Below are positions 6,089 through 8,916 of a DNA stretch of 8,916 nucleotides, one piece after another. The stretch is from CAYMTN01 sp964393335. GTDB taxonomy: Bacteria; Chloroflexota; Anaerolineae; Aggregatilineales; Aggregatilineaceae. The translations under genes were made by a program, and so were the position numbers. The notes below the pieces were generated by a model. That model did no database searches. It saw only the letters and a list, made by a program, of their open reading frames with translations, and was not told the origin of the DNA. The stretch's first letter is position 1; each line of letters begins with the position of its first letter. The stretch is taken from assembly GCA_964393335.1 (NCBI GenBank), contig CAYMTN010000221.1, forward strand, positions 1 to 8,916, given 5' to 3'.

Positions 6089-6109
6089 TGGCGCGGGGAG
6101 GACGGCTTT

Positions 6110-7831
6110 ATGATGAACCATGTGCGACCATCCTGGCTGCTGCTGCTGGTAATGATCTGGGCGGCGATCATTGGCTGGCGGTTGGTGTGGGCCGTGCCGC
6201 CGTATGGCAAGCCGCTGGAAGTCTATCACGCCGAAGTGGTGGACGTGATGAAGTCCACCCATGACCTGCCACGCATCAAGCCAGATGTGGCGATGCAGGA
6301 ACTGCACCAGCCGCCCCTGTATTACGGCGGGGTGGCGCTGCTCAGCCTGTCCGATGCCCCGCTGCGCGACCGCCCGGATCACCTGCCACAAAACCCGTAT
6401 TTTCTGGCTACGCTGGTGGGCAACCGCAACCCGTATTTGCCGATGGAACCGGGCGAGATCACGGTGTATGTCGGGCGACTGGTCGGGCTGGCGGCGCTGC
6501 TGATCGCCGCTGTGGCCACGTATGCGCAGGCCCGTTTGATAACCGGGGCCGCCTGGGCGCTGCTGGCGGCGGGGCTGTTGGTCTTGCATCCTCAGGCGGT
6601 GTTTATCGCGACCAGTATCAGCAACGACGGCGCGGCGATTGCGGCAGCCGCCGTGATCGTGTGGTGGCTGACGCGCCTGGTTGTCAGCGGTGTTACGCGG
6701 CGTCGGGCGTTCGCGCTCGGCCTGTTGATCGGGATCGGCATCCTGTGTAAGCCTCACACGATCCTGTTCCTGCTGCTGTTGCCATTCCTGGTGTGGCGCT
6801 ACCGCAACCGCCCGCTGCGGGAATGGGGTCTGTACCTGGCCTTGATCGCGGCGGGCCTGCTGCTGGTAAGCGGTCCCTGGATGGTGCGCAATATCCGGCT
6901 GTATCGCGACCCCCTGAGCTTGAACACGCTGCTCCTGGAAGGGACCGAACATCACAACCCGCTCGACTACGTGCTCGACCCGCTGCCCGATTTCTGGAAG
7001 TCATTTTGGCTCGATTTCAGTTCCGGCCTGGCCGGATACGGCCCCGGCTGGTTATATACCGCGATAGGAATCGTGCTGGCGCTGATCGCGGTGGGGCTGG
7101 TCGTCGTGCTGATCAAACGGCCCGATCTGCGGCTGCTCATCACCATGAACCTGTTCTTCATTGCGCTGACCATAACCGGCAGCATCTGGCAGAAAGTGCG
7201 GCTGTATGCCAATGGCAGCCTGGAATCACCGGTCGCAGAGGGACGGCACGTGTTCACCATCCTGCCCAGCCTGGTGATCGTGATGACGCTGGCCTTCCAG
7301 GCGATTCCGGCGCGGCGTGTGCGATCCGGGTTGGCCGTGATGCTGGTCGTGCTGGCTGCCGGAGTCATGCTGTGGGCGGTTGGCCCCCATCTCGATACCA
7401 TCTACGGGCTGCCGCCGGTGGTGGACACCGCACGTTTTCCGGCGCTCGAACCGCCGATTTCGTTCTCGAACGGGATGCAGTTGATCGCGTTCCGGCAGAC
7501 TCCCGGCAGTCTGGCAGGTGAGCGGGGCCGCTGGGTGGACCTGGAATGGACGACGGATGGCCTGCTCGATCAGGATTTTTCGGTGAGCGTGCAGGCGCTG
7601 GGCTGGGGCACGGGTGGTTCGCTGGAAAAATACGCCCAACAGGATAGCTATCCAGGGGACGGGCTGTGGCCCACGCGCCGCTGGCTCCCTGGCGCGGTGG
7701 TCCGCGACCGCTATTTTGTACCAGGTGGCAGCGGGTCGCTGCTGGGCGTGTTCGTCTACAATCTGATGACCGGCGAGTCGATCCCGACGGCGAGCGGAGA
7801 ACTGGCCCTGTTTCCGGTCGCCAGCCCGTGA
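6110..7831 (+). CDS. Polytopic membrane glycosyltransferase-like protein (GT-C, PMT/DUF2142-like)
   Basis: A 573-residue integral membrane protein, probably using a lipid-linked sugar donor to glycosylate a protein or lipid on the outer face of the membrane; donor and acceptor are unknown. Membrane segments are visible at about 8-29, 122-138, 145-165, 172-191, 201-229, 239-255, 314-335, 341-358, 380-398 and 405-423. GT-C/PMT-like features are the acidic first outer loop (residues 31-65), HQPPLYY at 66-72, HPQAVFIATSISNDG at 160-174 and GRHVFTILP at 378-386, which recalls the QGRYxxPxLP motif of DUF2142 proteins. The usual DE pair in the first loop is not obvious. A soluble C-terminal domain (about 450-573), with WLPGAVVRDRY at 525-535 and VYNLMTGESIP at 549-559, resembles a beta-rich domain I associate with Chloroflexota PMT-like proteins. 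The ATG at 6110 has AGGA seven bases upstream; a longer frame from 6014 would overlap the rex terminator. Confidence 0.78.
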   Translation: MMNHVRPSWLLLLVMIWAAIIGWRLVWAVPPYGKPLEVYHAEVVDVMKSTHDLPRIKPDVAMQELHQPPLYYGGVALLSLSDAPLRDRPDHLPQNPYFLATLVGNRNPYLPMEPGEITVYVGRLVGLAALLIAAVATYAQARLITGAAWALLAAGLLVLHPQAVFIATSISNDGAAIAAAAVIVWWLTRLVVSGVTRRRAFALGLLIGIGILCKPHTILFLLLLPFLVWRYRNRPLREWGLYLALIAAGLLLVSGPWMVRNIRLYRDPLSLNTLLLEGTEHHNPLDYVLDPLPDFWKSFWLDFSSGLAGYGPGWLYTAIGIVLALIAVGLVVVLIKRPDLRLLITMNLFFIALTITGSIWQKVRLYANGSLESPVAEGRHVFTILPSLVIVMTLAFQAIPARRVRSGLAVMLVVLAAGVMLWAVGPHLDTIYGLPPVVDTARFPALEPPISFSNGMQLIAFRQTPGSLAGERGRWVDLEWTTDGLLDQDFSVSVQALGWGTGGSLEKYAQQDSYPGDGLWPTRRWLPGAVVRDRYFVPGGSGSLLGVFVYNLMTGESIPTASGELALFPVASP

Positions 7832-7980
7832 ATTGAGGTCGGCAGCGGGTCAGCCGCGCGGTGTTTGGTTTGACGCGGAACTTAGGGTAATCTCACGCCC
7901 ATCAACGATCCAGTTTCACGGCAGCTTATTGAACCTGACGTATCTTGCTAAACTGATTATGCGGCAGATGCTCGCCGGTT

Positions 7981-8050
7981 AGCCTCACCCCTGGCCCCTC
8001 TCCATCAAAATGGAGAGGGGAAAAGGGGCCGGGGGTTAAGGGGTGAGGCT
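7981..8050. repeat. Nested palindromic intergenic repeat (MITE/REP-like element)
   Basis: The 70-base element is bounded by perfect 11-bp inverted ends, AGCCTCACCCC (7981-7991) and GGGGTGAGGCT (8040-8050). Inside is a second perfect 11-bp inverted repeat, CCCCTCTCCAT (7995-8005) and ATGGAGAGGGG (8010-8020), with a 4-base CAAA loop. GGCCCC at 7993 could pair alternatively with GGGGCC at 8025. It has no coding capacity. Similar CCTCACCCC/CCCCTCTCC words are, from general knowledge, widespread in dispersed palindromic repeats of many bacterial genomes, so this is likely one of many copies. No clear target-site duplication is visible. It could also fold in the RNA. Confidence 0.8.
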
Positions 8051-8119
8051 TGCTGCCGATACTCAACAGCTTGGTCTTCAATGTGAGGATCAACAAGAGC
8101 CTGCCTGAAGCTAACAGCG

Positions 8120-8140
8120 GCCAGGCGGTGCTCGCCTGGC
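8120..8140 (+). promoter_or_regulatory. Perfect 8-bp hairpin in the proC leader
   Basis: GCCAGGCG (8120-8127), loop GTGCT and CGCCTGGC (8133-8140) form a stable GC-rich stem that ends 11 bases before the proC ribosome-binding site GAGGAG (8152-8157). No T run follows, so it is not a standard terminator. It could influence proC translation or mRNA stability, or end an upstream transcript. Function is not shown. Confidence 0.5.
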
Positions 8141-8165
8141 AGCGCATACCAGAGGAGTTGCAGCC

Positions 8166-8916
8166 ATGTTTTCGGACCTGACAATTGCATTCATCGGCAG
8201 CGGCAACATGGGCGAAGCGATGATTCACGGTTTGGTCACCAAAAACCTGATCCTGCCGGACCACGTGATCGCTGCCGATCCGCGCCCGGAGCGCCTGGAC
8301 GAACTGCACGAGCGGTACAAGATTCGCACGACGACGGATAACCTGGAGGCGGCCACCAAGGCGGACATCCTGGTGCTGTCAGTCAAGCCGCAGGTGTTAG
8401 ACGTCGTACTGCCGGAGGTGCGGGGCGGGGCGCGGACGTGTTCGCTGGTGGTCAGCATCGTGGCCGGTGCGCCGATCCGCCGGATCGCGGACGGGCTGGC
8501 GAATGCCTCGGTAGTGCGCGTGATGCCCAATACACCGGCCCGCGTGGGGCAGGGCATCAGCGTGTGGACGGCAACCGGCGAGGTGCCGCAGATGCAGCGC
8601 GATCAGGCACAGGTGCTGCTGCGCGCCTTTGGCGAGGAGATTTTTGTCAAGGATGAGGACTATCTTGACATGGCGACGGCGTTGAGCGGCACTGGCCCGG
8701 CCTACATCTTTCTGTTCATGGAGGCGATGGTTGACGCCGGGGTGCACCTGGGATTTTCGCGGCACGTGGCGGAAAAACTGGTGCTGCAAACGATGCGCGG
8801 GTCGGTCGAATATGCGGCGCAGTCCGGCGAGCACCTGGCGATGCTGCGCAATGAGGTGACCAGCCCCGGCGGCACGTCGGCAGAGGCGATCTACCAGCTC
8901 GAAAAAGGCGGGCTGC
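8166..8916 (+). CDS. proC: Pyrroline-5-carboxylate reductase (C-terminus cut by window edge)
   Basis: ProC performs the last step of proline synthesis in the cytoplasm, reducing pyrroline-5-carboxylate to proline with NAD(P)H. The visible 250 residues hold the Rossmann dinucleotide motif FIGSGNMGEAM at 9-19, VKPQ at 73-76, the family signature VVRVMPNTPARVGQG at 116-130, and the C-terminal dimerisation and substrate motifs ALSGTGPAYIF at 172-182 and EVTSPGGTSAEAI at 230-242. The family is about 265-280 residues, so only some 20-30 are missing past base 8916. The ATG at 8166 has GAGGAG eight bases upstream and gives a normal N-terminus. The gene stands apart from the membrane protein upstream, separated by 334 bases with a palindromic repeat, so it probably has its own promoter. 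Confidence 0.97.
   Translation, partial: MFSDLTIAFIGSGNMGEAMIHGLVTKNLILPDHVIAADPRPERLDELHERYKIRTTTDNLEAATKADILVLSVKPQVLDVVLPEVRGGARTCSLVVSIVAGAPIRRIADGLANASVVRVMPNTPARVGQGISVWTATGEVPQMQRDQAQVLLRAFGEEIFVKDEDYLDMATALSGTGPAYIFLFMEAMVDAGVHLGFSRHVAEKLVLQTMRGSVEYAAQSGEHLAMLRNEVTSPGGTSAEAIYQLEKGGL

Larger units (their letters stand above)
7832..8165. other. 334-base intergenic region without a gene
   Basis: No convincing coding frame is present between the membrane protein and proC. Bases 7832-7980 show no clear terminator. TTGACG at 7870 and TTGAAC at 7929 lack a well-spaced -10 box, so I cannot place the proC promoter. A nested palindromic repeat occupies 7981-8050 and a separate hairpin 8120-8140. 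The proC ribosome-binding site GAGGAG lies at 8152-8157. The proC leader shows no T-box or recognised riboswitch signature. Confidence 0.7.

Noticed and set aside
6014..6109. Upstream extension of the membrane glycosyltransferase-like gene
   Set aside because: The extra codons run through the rex terminator hairpin and lack a ribosome-binding site, while ATG 6110 has AGGA seven bases upstream.
7870..7893. Promoter with TTGACG -35 upstream of proC
   Set aside because: No acceptable -10 box lies at 16-18 bases; the nearest candidates are 10-12 bases away.
8051..8165. T-box, riboswitch or leader peptide for proC
   Set aside because: No T-box sequence, no proline codon run and no known riboswitch core is visible; only an isolated hairpin is present.
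1..8916. Defence island, biosynthetic cluster, prophage or CRISPR
   Set aside because: Every sizeable gene belongs to a known housekeeping, envelope or regulatory family, and no arrays, transposases or phage genes are seen.

Overview
This is a GC-rich, gene-dense chromosomal segment of housekeeping and cell-envelope genes. The protein styles suggest an uncultured or environmental member of the Chloroflexota, perhaps Anaerolineae-like. The clues are a Rex regulator, a GbsR/MarR-type regulator, a long-chain polyprenyl synthase with a degenerate C-terminal motif, an LPATG-tailed surface protein, and a PMT/DUF2142-like membrane glycosyltransferase with a soluble C-terminal domain. The phylum call is inference, not a database result. 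I see no tRNA, rRNA, CRISPR array, transposase, phage gene or toxin-antitoxin pair.

Left part, bases 1-3364, all on the minus strand. In transcription order it holds a GbsR/MarR-type winged-helix regulator, an all-trans polyprenyl diphosphate synthase with its own strong promoter, the ribosome-assembly GTPase ObgE with its own promoter placed so close that the mRNA may be leaderless, and the start of nadD, which runs off the left edge. obgE and nadD are 38 bases apart and probably form one operon; obgE-nadD neighbourhoods are common in bacteria.

Middle, bases 3365-5357. A secreted DUF11-like surface protein diverges from the regulator behind a near-consensus sigma-70 promoter. It converges on a Tat-exported zinc amidase of the PGRP/amidase_2 type, with a 7-bp hairpin between their ends. 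An AT-rich 200-base region then separates the amidase from rex. It holds a promoter for each and a site resembling a Rex operator next to the rex promoter, which suggests NADH/NAD+-responsive autoregulation.

Right part, bases 5358-8916, all on the plus strand. rex ends in a textbook intrinsic terminator. A polytopic GT-C-type glycosyltransferase-like protein follows. Next is a 334-base gap with no gene, containing a 70-bp nested palindromic repeat of the MITE/REP kind and a separate 8-bp-stem hairpin just upstream of the last gene. The last gene is proC (pyrroline-5-carboxylate reductase), cut by the right edge.

No obviously new multi-gene system is visible. The points most worth checking are the predicted leaderless obgE transcript, the palindromic repeat, the LPATG surface protein, and the candidate Rex operator.
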